Position numbers and translations under genes: made by a program
Part shown: positions 25,843 through 38,234 of the stretch, piece after piece
How the letters are laid out: each line of letters opens with the position of its first letter
Numbering within the stretch: the first letter of the stretch is position 1
Notes under the pieces: generated by a model
The model's input: the letters and a program-made list of their open reading frames with translations, nothing else
Database searches by the model: none
What the model was told of the DNA's origin: nothing
Source of the DNA: Rotaria sp. Silwood1
Lineage: Eukaryota; Rotifera; Eurotatoria; Philodinida; Philodinidae
DNA: 64,000 nucleotides
NCBI GenBank assembly: GCA_905250075.1
Contig: CAJNOP010000001.1
Span: 6,723,634-6,787,633, forward strand
Reading direction: 5' to 3'

Positions 25843-26915
25843 TTATTATGCTCATTAAATATCACTCGACATCATTGGTTAAATCTATTGATAAGAAAAT
25901 TTTAAGGATATCATGAAAATAGTCTGTTGGAAAGTGTACTAAATAGAAAAATATCTCATTAAAAACTATACCAACTTGTTGTATCATCACTTTCGATTCG
26001 TACTAGTTGATATGAATATTGATTTATGATGTAAAAGTACGTTTAATGGCAAACTTGATTATTGATAGAACATTTTGTACATTTAAAATTGTCAATACAA
26101 AAATTATTTTATTTGATTAGAAATTATATGTTAACAATTGATATGGAAATGAATAATTTCATAAGTCTGTTGTTTAACTAAAAGTTTAGTTTCGTTTTCT
26201 TTTGATAGAAAAGCTAATATGTTTCAATTGAAAAGTGCATCTATCGATCGAAAACTGTCAAATAATATAACATTCGTTACAAAAATCAATAATATTTTCG
26301 TACGATTCTTTAATTTAGAATGCATTTAATTGTTTATATTCATTTTTAATTTAGCAATTTTCGATTAAAAATAGATTAATTATTAAAGTTTTGAATAATC
26401 CATTATTGTTTGATTTTCTATAGACAAAGAAAAAGTATCATCTTTGTTCTTATAGAAAAAAAGCTCTGTTAGCACAATGTTTGTGAGATTAGAATATGAA
26501 ACACAATAGAGCTATCAGTGTTGTAAAAGAGGAGTAATAAATATGAATTGTATTTAAATTTATGAATTGCTACCTACTGTTACAACATGTCAATGATGAA
26601 AGATATTGATCGTAATATATTGCAGTGACTATCAAAGAAAAGTAAAGGACAACTAGCATACTAGCCTAGTAGTGATTCTGAATACGGAGTTATGTCAGTC
26701 ACATCTGTAACGAGAAGGGGAATCAAAAATTTCTGCCTCTACATCTCAATACTTTTCTTGGATCTTGTGTGACAGTCGAGCGTTCATTATAAAATATAGT
26801 TTAAGAATTTTTTGTCAATTGATTTGACAACAATTTTGTCTAAATTATGTTCAAATTACTTAATTCATATCAAAATTAGCGACGAAAGTATTCTAATTTC
26901 TTATAAAAAAATTAA
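25843..26915. other. Intergenic AT-rich DNA
   Basis: No open frame, RNA gene or clear repeat recognised in this kilobase between two TIR elements. Confidence 0.5.
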
Positions 26916-27700
26916 AGAAACTTTTTTTTCTATATGGTAGGATAATAAAAACAAAGCTCGACATTTGAAAAATATTTGATCATTGTTCAACTAATATCAT
27001 AATAATAAAATTTCGATAAAAAAATGTTTCTAATGATATGTGATAGTATCATTAGATCACGTTTTGTCTTTGATGTGTATTCTCTTCTTTACTTATGTCT
27101 TCTCTAACACCTAGCCATCTACATATAGTTGGATATAGGACAAAGTAGTGTCAATACAAGAAAAAAGAAATACAGAAACAAGTTCATCAAGTTCTTAGTT
27201 CCCTAAATGTTTGAAATAATCGGCCTGTTTATTTCTACTTAGATGTATTCGTTAAATTCAGTTATCGAGTGTTTTCTTTTGTATTCTTCTTTATTTAAAG
27301 AGTTCATGAACTTGTTTCCAGTACAATGCAACGATTTTGAATTGTTTGATATTGTTTGATTAAGTCAACTCATGAAAAATCACATGATGATACCAGAACC
27401 GGGAATTTACCTAATAAAAAGTTTGATAAACTTGTTTTTGTATTTCTTTCTTTTTTGTTCAGCTATATCACTTTTTCTACATTCTACAATGGATAGACAT
27501 CTAGACATGAGAGAAGACAAGCAAAAAGAAGATACACATTAGAGACGAAACATGATCTAGTATTACCATCACATATCATAATCAACAGCTCTTATCCAAA
27601 ATTTTATTATCTTGATATATTAGTTGAACAATAGTTAAATATCTCAGACATGTAGAGAATTGTTTTTATTATCCTATCATAGAGAGCGGAAGTTTCTTAA
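26916..27700. mobile_element. Foldback element with inverted arms of about 260 bp
   Basis: The left arm beginning near 26916 (AAGAAACTT, then TAGGATAATAAAAACAA at 26938) is mirrored by the right arm ending near 27700 (TTGTTTTTATTATCCTA, then AAGTTTCTT). Matching continues with gaps through the AACAAGTT..AACTTGTT inner ends. No protein-coding frame. Exact ends are uncertain by about 10 bp. Confidence 0.75.
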
Positions 27701-28028
27701 GCTTTTAATAAGTAATTAGAAAATCTTTGCCACTACTTTTAGTATATCCTAAGTATAGTATGATGTTAATGTAGTGATAGAAATATGTATTTTGCATGAG
27801 TTAATCTGATTCTAAGTATTTTTACTTGTTGTATTTCAATCGTTAAGGTAGTTAAAATTTTGATCTTTATACTTCAGATTATATTTTCTTGTTTGTTTTA
27901 ACAAAATATATAAATAAAAAAATTTCAATTAAATAGAAAAAAAGCATAACTCAGACACATGCATATATATAATCTCATTGCTAATAAAAATATAAAAATA
28001 ATTGTGTCAAAAAAGTAACAGATGACAC

Positions 28029-28993
28029 ATACTAGGTGTCAAATAATATTTTGCCAGGGGGGTACCACTATAATTGCAAATAGAAGACATAATGAATTTT
28101 ATATAGAATGAAAGCTCGTCAAAAATGGAGTTTATTGATATTAAATAGTAAGGATTATGAATACTTTTTAACATCGAACTTAAGAAACTTTCAGAAATTT
28201 TATACTTTTTTTGCGGTGGAAAAGTAAAGTACCAGTAATTGAAAAATGGATTAAAATGCTTTTCTTGGATATTTTTGCATGGTTTGATAGAACTCATCGA
28301 GCTCTACAAAACTGTATATATTAAAATTTTTTTGAGTGTTTTTTTATGGTAAAAAATTCAAAAAACTATTTGGAAACTCTTAAAAAATGTTAAAAAAGTC
28401 ATATTTTTGATATGGAAGAAAAACACTCGAATTTTCAAAAAAATTTGCTTTTTTTTGATTATTTTTACTTCCTCAGGTGTTTCGAAACATGTTCATTCAA
28501 TGTAGTTTTTCACCCTGCATCGAATGAGTATATTTTCAAACATTTTACATAAGGATACTAATGAAAAACAGCTGAATTTAGTGTAAAAAAGACCACATTT
28601 TTTTCCCCATAAAAAGTGTAAAAAATGCGAGTTTTTTGGTACACTCTTTAGACAGTTTTCAGTGAATTTTAACCCAACATCTCTGATTAAAAGCTTTTTC
28701 ATATATACAGTTTTGTAGAGCTCGACGAGCTCTATCAAACCATGCAAAAATATCCAAGAAAAACATTTTAATCCATTTTTCAATTACTGGCACTTTACTT
28801 TTCCACCGCAAAAAAAGTATAAAATTTCTGAAAGTTTCTTAAGTTCGATGTTAAAAAGTATTCATAATCCTTACTATTTAATATCAATAAACTCCATTTT
28901 TGATGAGCTTTCATTCTATATAAAATTCATTATGTCTTCTATTTGCAATTATAGCGGTACCCCCCTGGCAAAATATTATTTGACACCTAGTAT
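28029..28993. mobile_element. TIR element with arms of about 290 bp and TA target site
   Basis: The left arm starts CTAGGTGTCAAATAATATTT and the right arm ends with its complement, AAATATTATTTGACACCTAG; both are flanked by TA. The arms match to the CTACAAAACTGTATAT inner ends (28297-28320 and 28697-28720). The TA duplication suggests a Tc1/mariner-type non-autonomous element. Open frames here on the minus strand are translations of the arms, not genes. Confidence 0.8.
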
Positions 28994-29341
28994 AATGCAT
29001 AATATTAATGTTTAATTATAGAGTTTTTGAAATATTAAATCATAGATTTCTGTCCAAATTCTCAAAAAAAAAAATTAAAAGTATTTGTGTCTCACTTTTC
29101 CATGAATTATATGTATCATATAAACAATAATTGAAAAACGAAAGTTTGAACTAAATTCTCGTTCAATATATTCTGGTCGTTGAATAGATAATGATTTTTT
29201 CTGACGTTCATTAATAACCTCATCAAGTTTAACCACAAACTTAGCAGTTCAATCAAGAATAATTTTAACCTCATAACTGATTCATTAATTAATTAATTAA
29301 TTACAAAAAATAGAAATGAAATTTTATAACTAGGATACATA

Positions 29342-30811
29342 CTAATGACTATACCGAAGTAACATGACACAAAGTAATTGAATACAAGATGATCCTATAG
29401 TTCGATCTCGTTTTGATGCTTCATTTGGGCTACAAGAATATGCAACAGGCATTTTTGATGATAAATCATTGTCTGTGACACCTTCACGTTCGCTACGTTA
29501 CATATGTTTCGACCATTCTGATCGATATGCTTGAATAAGAAATAGGCGTGATTTTCCAACCCAGATTGTTGTTGATGAATCAACATAACGTTTTACAATA
29601 TCTCGTATAATAACATCTTGTGAATCAGCTGTAAAAAAACGAATGGAAAAGTCTGCGAAAAAATAAATAAATCATGGATGGTAAAGAATCTAAATATCTT
29701 ACCCATGAGACATAATAAACACAATAAGACACTCATAGTTTCCAAATTTATCTTGATTATCACTTTCTTTTAATGGTTTATCAAGATCACCTTTTTTCTC
29801 AAATCACGTTTACACTGTAATACTGTAAATTTTAGTTCACGAAAAACAGTTTTTATCAGATCGACATCTTTTTCTAATCCTGCTCGTGTAGATGTCTGAT
29901 AAGAACAAGATGAACTAAATGCTGTGATATTAATTATTACATATAAACCTTTTTCTAGCACATTTGATGGTGACGACTGTGCTGATACCGGTTGTTGCAT
30001 AATCGGACAACATACAGATACTTCTTGAATTTTTTCTACAGATGATGAAACTAAAACTATTATTTAAAACGATTTTTTCTTTTGTATTGAAAACAAAAAA
30101 GAATGTTTACTTGGTGATTTTATTTGTTCACGATTTAGAAATAAAAATTTTGTCATCAATAATAATGAAACTAAACAAGGAGGATTTTGATATATTATAG
30201 ACTCTGTTTCGTATCATTATTTTTATTATATAGTAATATTTTATAATGTTTTTCAAATGTGATTATAAAATCTTTATCTTTTAATAAATAATTGAAAAGC
30301 TCGAATAATTCGATCAACATCAACCTTGTGCGTTGCAAAAAAAATGAACATTGAATTAATAAAGAAAAAGATTTCGGAAAATTTTCACCTAGCTTTATAT
30401 ATATATCAAGTAAACTATCAATAGATTGTCGAATTTTCAATACAAATTTTAATGACTCTAGTTGTTCTGATGATATAGAATCACCGACATGTGCTAATAA
30501 AAATCAATATGCTAAATTTAATTCATCATTAATAGAAAATTTTATATTAGATTTTAATTGCTTATTATGATTGTTCATAACTAATTCAGATAAATATTTT
30601 TCTTTAGTGTATCATTATATTTTGCATGATAGTCTTTTCTAATAGTCAATGAATTTTAAAATTTTTCTTTTAAATTCTTTGATAAAACAAGTAACTGTGT
30701 ACAAGCATCTTGATAATGAAAAAATCTTACAAGTAAATTAACACATTCACTGTCAAATTGTCCAAGTGTTGATGAGCATTGTTCAATAAATTTTTTTGTT
30801 ATATCTAACAT
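29342..30811 (-). pseudogene. DED plus caspase (caspase-8/10-like) pseudogene
   Basis: Caspase remains are readable on the minus strand. KGLYVIINITAF and GLEKDVDLIKTVFRELKF form the start of the large subunit; YECLIVFIMSHG keeps the catalytic His; LFLIQAYRS replaces the QACRG cysteine with Tyr; EGVTDNDLSSKMPVAYS and a small-subunit tail end at 29342. Upstream, about 30320-30540, GDSISSEQLESLKFVLK and LMLIELFELFNYL resemble a death effector domain. Lesions: TGA in the DED at about 30521, TAA after the active-site strand at about 29498, a frame change at about 29790, and a phase clash at the following intron. An N-terminal piece starts MLDITKKFIEQC at 30811. Intact homologues are apoptosis initiators; this copy cannot be catalytic. 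Confidence 0.75.
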
Positions 30812-32098
30812 ATTTATAAATAACTGTTTATTTTTAATTTTTTTTATTATCTTCTCTTTTCGTCTTCTATCTTTAATTGAAGCTCTGTTTTTGTTTTTTG
30901 TTTTTTTTTGAAATGAAAGAAAAACGAAGAACTTTTGAGAGTAAAAGAACTAGAATGAATAACAATCAACGGTCGCCGAAACTACATACACAGTACGCAT
31001 CGGGAAAATTTGCATAAGAAGAAAATAAGACAAACAAGAAAGAAAGAACAACAAAAAGAAACGAGCATTATTTGTCTTTATAGTTTGGCAAGGAACTGAA
31101 TTACACAACGATTGTATAACATATATAAAGCTGGAATTCTAAACGTATTTAAATGCTAGATAATAGGTCTAGCTACGTGTGGCTAAGAACTATTGAATAT
31201 TTTACTGACGACTAGATTCAACAAAAGACACAGAAAAAAGAATATGTACCACATAGCACCACGTTTAGCATTCGTCGCATGTTCATTAAGTCTTTATTCA
31301 TATATATATATATATAATTATAGACATGTCGATTTTACAACAGCAAGCAACACAGTTACATCATCGGGTTTTCCACCTAAATTAAACAAAATATATAATT
31401 TAATACGGAACTCTACAAAACGAATGAGTGAGAATACGAAATTAGTCGGTTTGATTAGGTTAAGATTTTTTTTATTCTATTTGAAGAACTAGGAGGACAT
31501 GCTCTGATTAATTATTCTATTATTTAATCATATTTTGAAAATTTTATTACTGTCCCTAGTCAGCTGTTTGTTCCTTTAATCATGAATATGTTTATTTACT
31601 TTGGAGTGCATGCGTGAATTATCCAATTAATAAAATACTTTTAAATATCTTTATTGTCAGAGAATCTCATAAGTAAAGAACAAATAATTGAATTTTTTTA
31701 AATTAATCACTTATCAAACAGAAAAAGTTCTATGATAATAAATGGACAACAGTTTCGTATATCTCAGTTTAAACTAACAAAAAGATATTTCAGGATTAAT
31801 TGATTGCACTCTGAATCTATTTAGAAGAAAATGAAACATACCATGAAAAGCTTTGCTAAACGAAGAAAATTTTCAGGAAAACAAAAGTTTTCGTTAATAA
31901 CTACCAAATTATTAGAAAACAATTGGTACATTATATCAGGAATGATAAAAGAAAACATTTGCTTGTCAAACAGATTTTTTCTGTTGCTTATTTTTACGTT
32001 ATTATTTGTTTATAATAAAAAATAGGCAAAGTCATTAAATTGTATTTAAAAATATAAATGGGCTAATATTATTATTGATCTGACAAAAACTACTATTA
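30812..32098. other. Intergenic region, no gene recognised
   Basis: AT-rich with a TA microsatellite near 31300-31316. Open frames at 31193-31492 and 31831-32025 lack domain similarity, splice context or codon bias and I do not accept them. Confidence 0.5.
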
Positions 32099-35000
32099 TT
32101 AATCTATGACAAGAGAAAACAAAAACAAAATTAATCTTCTTTCTTTACCACAAATATTAATTCCCAATGATCTTTTAGCACTTCGAGCAAATGGTGAATA
32201 GAAATTTGGATCATGACCATTTTTTAATGCACGTTTAGCTAAACTGTGTGCTATTCGTTGTAAATTATCCAATGTTGGCTCCTAGAAAGAAAAACAATAA
32301 TAATTCAAAAAAGAAATTTATATTCTGTATTTTACTCTCAAGAGATTTGCTGCTCATCTGCTGTCGTTCTCTTTTTTTCTTTTCCTCTTTTATGCTCTTT
32401 CTAATCAAATTCTGTTTACAACATGCTGACAAAACGACGGCTTATGCTAGTAACATTTCTCGCATGTCAATCAACTACAATCGGAAACAGCGCGATAGTG
32501 TATACAAAAAAAAAGCCCAGATAACATAGTTTTCCTAGTGTCGGCTTCAATCTTATAGCAAGATCCAGCACTATAATGAAGATGATGAATGAATGTCAGA
32601 CATTCTATGTATATAACGCTTCGTGTCTTCTTCCTTGATGTATCAAAATAACAATCTATCAGCTGCCTGTAAACCATATATCTAAACGGTTCGTTTTAGT
32701 AAATATCACATTAGCATAAAAAGAAAAGCAAGTGTAAGTGTCGATATATAACTATACATATTACGTTATGAATATACACATTCCAAAATGGATTCTTGCT
32801 GCGTTTGTTGGTGCAGCTCCAATGCTTGGAATTGTATTTTTTATATTATTTTCATGTACACTACTTGGTCTTGTACAACGATGTAAAATAAGTTTAACAA
32901 AATCATATGCAAATAGAAGAAAAACTATAACGAATGATCAATTATTTACTGAAAATGAAAATATTAATCCATTAACATTATTTACATCCACATCAAATAC
33001 ACTTATTGTTTCACCATTTGATGATATACCAATGAAAGATATTGATGCTGAATCATCATCAAAAGCATATTCAGAACCAAAAGGTAATTTATTTATTTTT
33101 TATTCAATTTTAAGAAATTTATTTCTATCGAATCTTTTCTTTTCTTTTTTCTCCTAAGACATTTCAAATTCTTCAAAATTTCGACGAAAACGAAGTACGG
33201 ATCCTTCTCTAACAGGATCTGATTATGATAATGGCTCATCGAGTGTTTTTGATGATAATGATTATGAACAAGATCGTTTATCACTGATCGAAACTTCATC
33301 GCAACGTAGAATTGGAATAAAACAACAAAAGTCGCCCGATACAATAATTCATATTTAAGACTAACTTACTTTAATTTGTTTAATTTCTTCAAGTATTGTA
33401 GCATCAGGTAAATTATCCCATAGACCATCTGTTGCAATAACAATAAAATCATTTTCTTCAACATCAAACGAAGTCACTGATGCTAAATCGGGACTGGAAG
33501 ACAAACAAAAAGAACCATATAATCAATTACATAAACAATTTTTTTTCTAATTTTCGTGGAGCTCATATCTACTTTTTGAAGAAACTAGTGAGTGTAAGTT
33601 AAAATCAAGACTTTTGCAACTCCTGAGCGGTTATTGTAATGTATTTATGTATTTTTTTTTTGAGATTTGTTGACTTGATTCAAATTAACGGATTTATCTG
33701 TTGATGGCATATAATCAAGACTGTGGATAGGTTTTTTTAGTGATGGACGCAGCTAAAAATTTGACTGACAATCAGAGGCAGTCTATCTTGTAGAAAGTGA
33801 GTGAGAAAAGCAACTTTCTAAAATCTAGCAGTCAATTTTCCAGTATGAGCTTGAAATTTTCGCAGATGCGACACACTAAATAAGAGGAACTAGCCAACGT
33901 CATCCTCTTCCACATCAGAACCTATGCATATAATGCATTTTACCTGTACTAAAAGAAAGCCAAAGTACAGAAGAGTTAGCTATGAACCTGAATGTTATTT
34001 CTATCCTTACCCTCAACAAGGTACTTGTCTTCGACATAATGTCTTCTGTGTGATGATAAAATATATGGTAGGAGTTTATAGAAAAATCTCGGAAGTTGCT
34101 GAAATAGTGATGTGTTGATTAGTCGCAGTCATCATGTAAGCAACATAAAAAAGTGTTCACCGATCAAGTTAGAACTTTGGGAAATAGTTGATATCAGTAT
34201 TTCTGAGCTTATCAAGATAACTAATAATGCGTTGAGAGGCCTGCTATAGATATCATCGATATACAGAACAGACAGATTTGCCAATTGGACGAAAGGTTAA
34301 AATAATAAAAATGTTAAATTAAGAAAAACAGAATACGAAAATAAGAGCAACAAGATAGACAAAAATATAAAGTGTCACTAAAAAAAAACTTCTGTTCGAA
34401 ATGCAGAAATAAATAAACAATATCAGCTGCCTGATAATCGATTATCCTCGAAGAACCACAATAGGTTAATAAAGATTTTTCCCTTGACGTATCTTGTATT
34501 ACTATAATAAGGTTAAAGAACACACACAAGTGAGTTCCACATTTTATTCCTAAAGGAGATCCGCTGAGAAGTGTTCTATTGAAAAAAAAATAAGGCGACA
34601 ACAGTAACATTATTTTTTTTAATGCAAAAAGCAACAGAAATTGTTATTTTTTTCTTTCCTCGATACATTTACCTATGAATATTAATTATTAGTAGTCGAA
34701 AAAAGAAAACGTTAATCTTATGATAACATATATTCTCTATATAAAATTTAATTGAAAAAAAACAGGATAAAATAAATTCTTTTTTTTTTGTTTTGTTCAT
34801 ACCTATCAGCAATTAAACGTGGATCTTTAATTGTTGGATGAATAGCTAATTGAAATGGTGAATTAAAATAATGTTGTTGCTCTTGTGATCGATGTACAAT
34901 TGTATTTTTTCTTATAACAACAAAACCACTGTCACCTAAATTAGCTGTATGTAGTATTCTTTCTTCATTATGTAATGCAACAATGCATGCTGTACTACTT

Positions 35001-35675
35001 CCTAAATGAGAAAATTTTTTGTTTTCTTTTTTTTTTTTTTTCTATTTGTAAAATAATTTTTATTACCAATAATACATTGTTTATCTTCTAATAATTGTTT
35101 ATAACCTTTGGATAATAATTCTTTTAATGTTAGTGGATTTAAATCAATAAGTTTATTATCAATTAATGATTTACATGCATCCATTAGTGAACGTGAAAAT
35201 AAGGATGGATCAATACCATGTTCACGCCAACCGCCAACACCATCGGCAACGCCTAAATATTGAGTAAACAAAAAAAAAATTGTATTCAAAGATTTTTTTT
35301 TATTTTTATTTATTCAAATAAATAATAAATACCAAGAAAATCTCCTAAACGATGTTTTGTTATAAAAAAAGCATCATCACCATATACATTTGATGGATGT
35401 GGTTTTTGTTCTATTAGAGAATTTCTTCGTTTTGTTTTTGTTATACATTCATATTCATTATTATCATGACTTGAATAACCCGATGAAACAGTGACTAGAT
35501 GTACAGCATGTTTAATTGCTGTTGATGGATATGTTATAGCAAGACTATTGGAAGATTGTGTTGCATGCACAGAAGATGATGATAAACGTAATAAACCATT
35601 GAAAAGAATATGTTCAGCTTCTGTACTACTAATAGCACGTGCAAATAATCGAGCATAAACAGATAATGATTGCAT
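32099..35675 (-). CDS. PPTC7: PPTC7-type mitochondrial PP2C phosphatase
   Basis: Five exons (35675-35333, 35252-35067, 35001-34803, 33493-33370, 32281-32099) join in phase to 344 aa; the human protein is about 304. The start [16 protein letters not shown] fits the family's mitochondrial leader. Family motifs in order: [94 protein letters not shown] and SPFARSA. Metal-binding Asp residues are present in GDD, ADG and TDG. The expected final DDITV motif is missing: after NICGK the frame reads [13 protein letters not shown] and stops, while an intron-like GTAAAG..CATAG occupies this place. Either the terminal exon was missed or the copy is altered. A plus-strand gene lies inside the last intron. 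Confidence 0.88.
32768..33358 (+). CDS. Single-pass membrane protein nested in the PPTC7 intron
   Basis: Two exons (32768-33083, 33159-33358) give 171 aa, from ATG (MNIHIPKW) to TAA. Residues about 8-37 form one transmembrane segment ([20 protein letters not shown], then FSCTLLGLV) followed by basic residues. The rest is Ser/Asp/Asn-rich and probably a cytosolic tail. No family recognised. It lies on the opposite strand within intron 4 of the phosphatase gene; its stop codon is 12 bp from the edge of phosphatase exon 4, so its 3' UTR should run antisense through that exon. The 75-bp intron has clean GTAATT..CTAAG ends. Confidence 0.65.
33500..34799. other. Long third intron of the PPTC7 gene
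   Basis: About 1.3 kb without a recognised gene or repeat. Open frames at 33924-34118 (+) and 34314-34634 (-) show no family signature. Confidence 0.5.
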
Positions 35676-38234
35676 ACTTAAAGTAAAATTATCTAAATCA
35701 ATAATTAAATATTAAATTAAGAAATGAAAAAGAAAAACAAACTTTGAAAGAACTTTGGACATCGGTAATTGATTACCTAAAGTGAAAAAAATTGTATTTT
35801 ATTTTATTTCTACATGCTTAAGCCTACTGTCAACTTATTTTGTTTGATCATAGGAAAAAAAAGACGCTGAAAATGTGTTTTTTTGTTTTCAAGTACCACT
35901 TTTTCTCTTTTTTTTGTTCTATTCGTTTGGTAACAAGTTTTGTGGAGTGCTGCAGCAACAGCAACAGCAACAGTATTTTGTATCACTAATGTATTGAAAA
36001 AAATTCTTTCTCTCTCGTTCTTTTGTTTTTACTTTTTTCTCTGAGGTCAATCTATGCATTAACAAATAAACGTCTATATGCTTGTAGCCAATAATCAACA
36101 CACAATATCTAACTGAACTATTCAATATGAGAGAGAGAGAGATTGGTTACTTTCGAAAAGAAATTTTCATGTAAATAAATAGAACAAAAAGAAACAGCAT
36201 AGCAATATATACGTTTGCAAGTGATGAAATAATATGCAACCTGTGCATCAACGATGCAAAATATTTCAATATGTATGAAAAGTACACTTCAGCACACAGA
36301 TGTATCAATAGATATGTATACATACATACGATTATTCTGCCAGCATAGCAACGTATTTATTTTCTTCGATATATAAAAATACTAGAAAGTTTATTAGCTG
36401 TTAAGAATTCAAAGTATTGATAAACAATAATATTCTTCTTCCAAATGACAAATAGAAGAAGTAATTTATACTATATATATGCTGTTTTTAATGATCCTGT
36501 CATCACCTCGAATTATAAGAGTTTCATCGTATAGACCATTTCACACATATTTAAAAAAAAAAGAGAAATAAAACCTTAGGGAAGATATGTTTTTCGTATG
36601 TCTCAAAAATTAACAAACATTGCCTATTAATAACGTTGAGTTCTTCTTCTTTTTCTTCTTTTCACAGTAAGACATCTCGTTAACACGTGCAAATACAACA
36701 CTTCAATGTTATGTTTTCTGCATGCCAGTAGCAGCAGAACGATAGAGAGAAATGTGTAAATAAATATGGGTTAATAATAGACGCTGTCGGAACAAGTATA
36801 TTTGCTTCTATATAATGTTCTTTTATATGGTATATATGGATGCATACCAAGCCTCCTGGTGAATAATCTCATTGAAAACAGCTGTATATATATATATTCA
36901 CTATGAACGTCAAAAGAATCAATCAAACGAATATGTTTTAAACATATGACAATTGATCGATCATGCGTAATCTTATATTACTATGAATAGTTGTTATTCA
37001 AAATGAAAAAGAAAATGATAATCAATTGATACTAACCTGAATACTTGGAGATCGGCTAGACAATGAAATTCACACTGTATAAATTTAACTTTCACGATTA
37101 CAAACAGATCTAAAATATCAATGATAGAATTTTTTTTTATAGATCAACTATTCGAATGATAATAAATTTTTTTATGTTAAGATGAAATAAAGTTATCTAT
37201 TCATTCTCTGCTAGATTGATCGATCAAAGAAAAGAAAAATAAAACACAAAGAACATCATCATAGTACGTTCTCTGCTAACAAGGTACTCACGTGCTTTCT
37301 CTTGTCATGCTTATATGATGAAGTTTGTTTCGTAATATTTTTTTGTCCTATTTGAAAAAATAATTACGTCATTACTATCAAGCAAAAAAAGACAAGAAAG
37401 AAAAAAAAAGAAAAGATGTATAACTATAGACACTTGACCTCGAATAGTGTACGATAAGAAAAAAAATAAATAGCATCAACTTAGTCAGGAGTTGTATTTT
37501 GTATGATTCGTTTTATCTTATTGACTGAGTCGTTTGATCATTAAATAAATAACAAATATATATATATAAAGACTTATGCTCAATAGTATAGAATAAAATT
37601 AGTGAAAGTAATCGAAACTTACATACTTATCGAATAATAATCATGCTTAACATATGTTCAAAAGGTTAGAATAAAGAATTCTTTTGTCTTCTCTAATCCA
37701 ACCCTGTACAGCCATTCACATAGTACAACGACAAGAAGCAATACTATCAAGTAATGACAAGAAACAGAAGGTTGTCTGATTTATCGACTCGAGTGCAATG
37801 AGGAACGGAGAACAAAAAAAAAGCACATTACTTGGTAAAAATGAAAGAAAAAGAAAGAATACATGATGGGGCAAAGTACACTCATTGCTAGTCGGCATAA
37901 TAGGATAAAAATTCCGAAATAATGAAAGACAAAAAAAAAGAAAAGGGCGAATACCTCAATCACATTATCAATTTAAATTATACTAATTCTAAAATTTCTT
38001 CTATAAATCATAAATAAATAAATAAAATGTTATCGACCTGTTTTTTTATTCACCTACAATAGACAAATAAGAAGGAGAGAAGAAAAAACAACAAGCGAAA
38101 TAACAATTATTATTAAGCATATTCTCACATACACAATTAACAAAAAAGAAATAAAAACGAGGCAAATAAATAAAAAGCATGGATGCAAAATATGTTTCTT
38201 TTTTCATTCGATTTTTTTTAATGATCTATACAAA
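35676..38234. other. Intergenic region upstream of PPTC7 and downstream of PDIA6
   Basis: 2.6 kb of AT-rich DNA with a GA run (36130-36141), TA microsatellites (36880-36898, 37556-37566) and purine tracts. No coding or RNA gene seen. It should contain the phosphatase promoter, but no site is recognisable. Confidence 0.5.

Noticed and set aside
28007..28783. Two similar 96-aa minus-strand frames that look like a duplicated small gene
   Set aside because: They read through the arms and centre of the TIR element at 28029-28993; the shared peptides come from the inverted arms.
31193..31492. A 99-aa plus-strand frame with a hydrophobic start
   Set aside because: It lacks an ATG at its beginning, includes a TA microsatellite, and has no homology or splice support.
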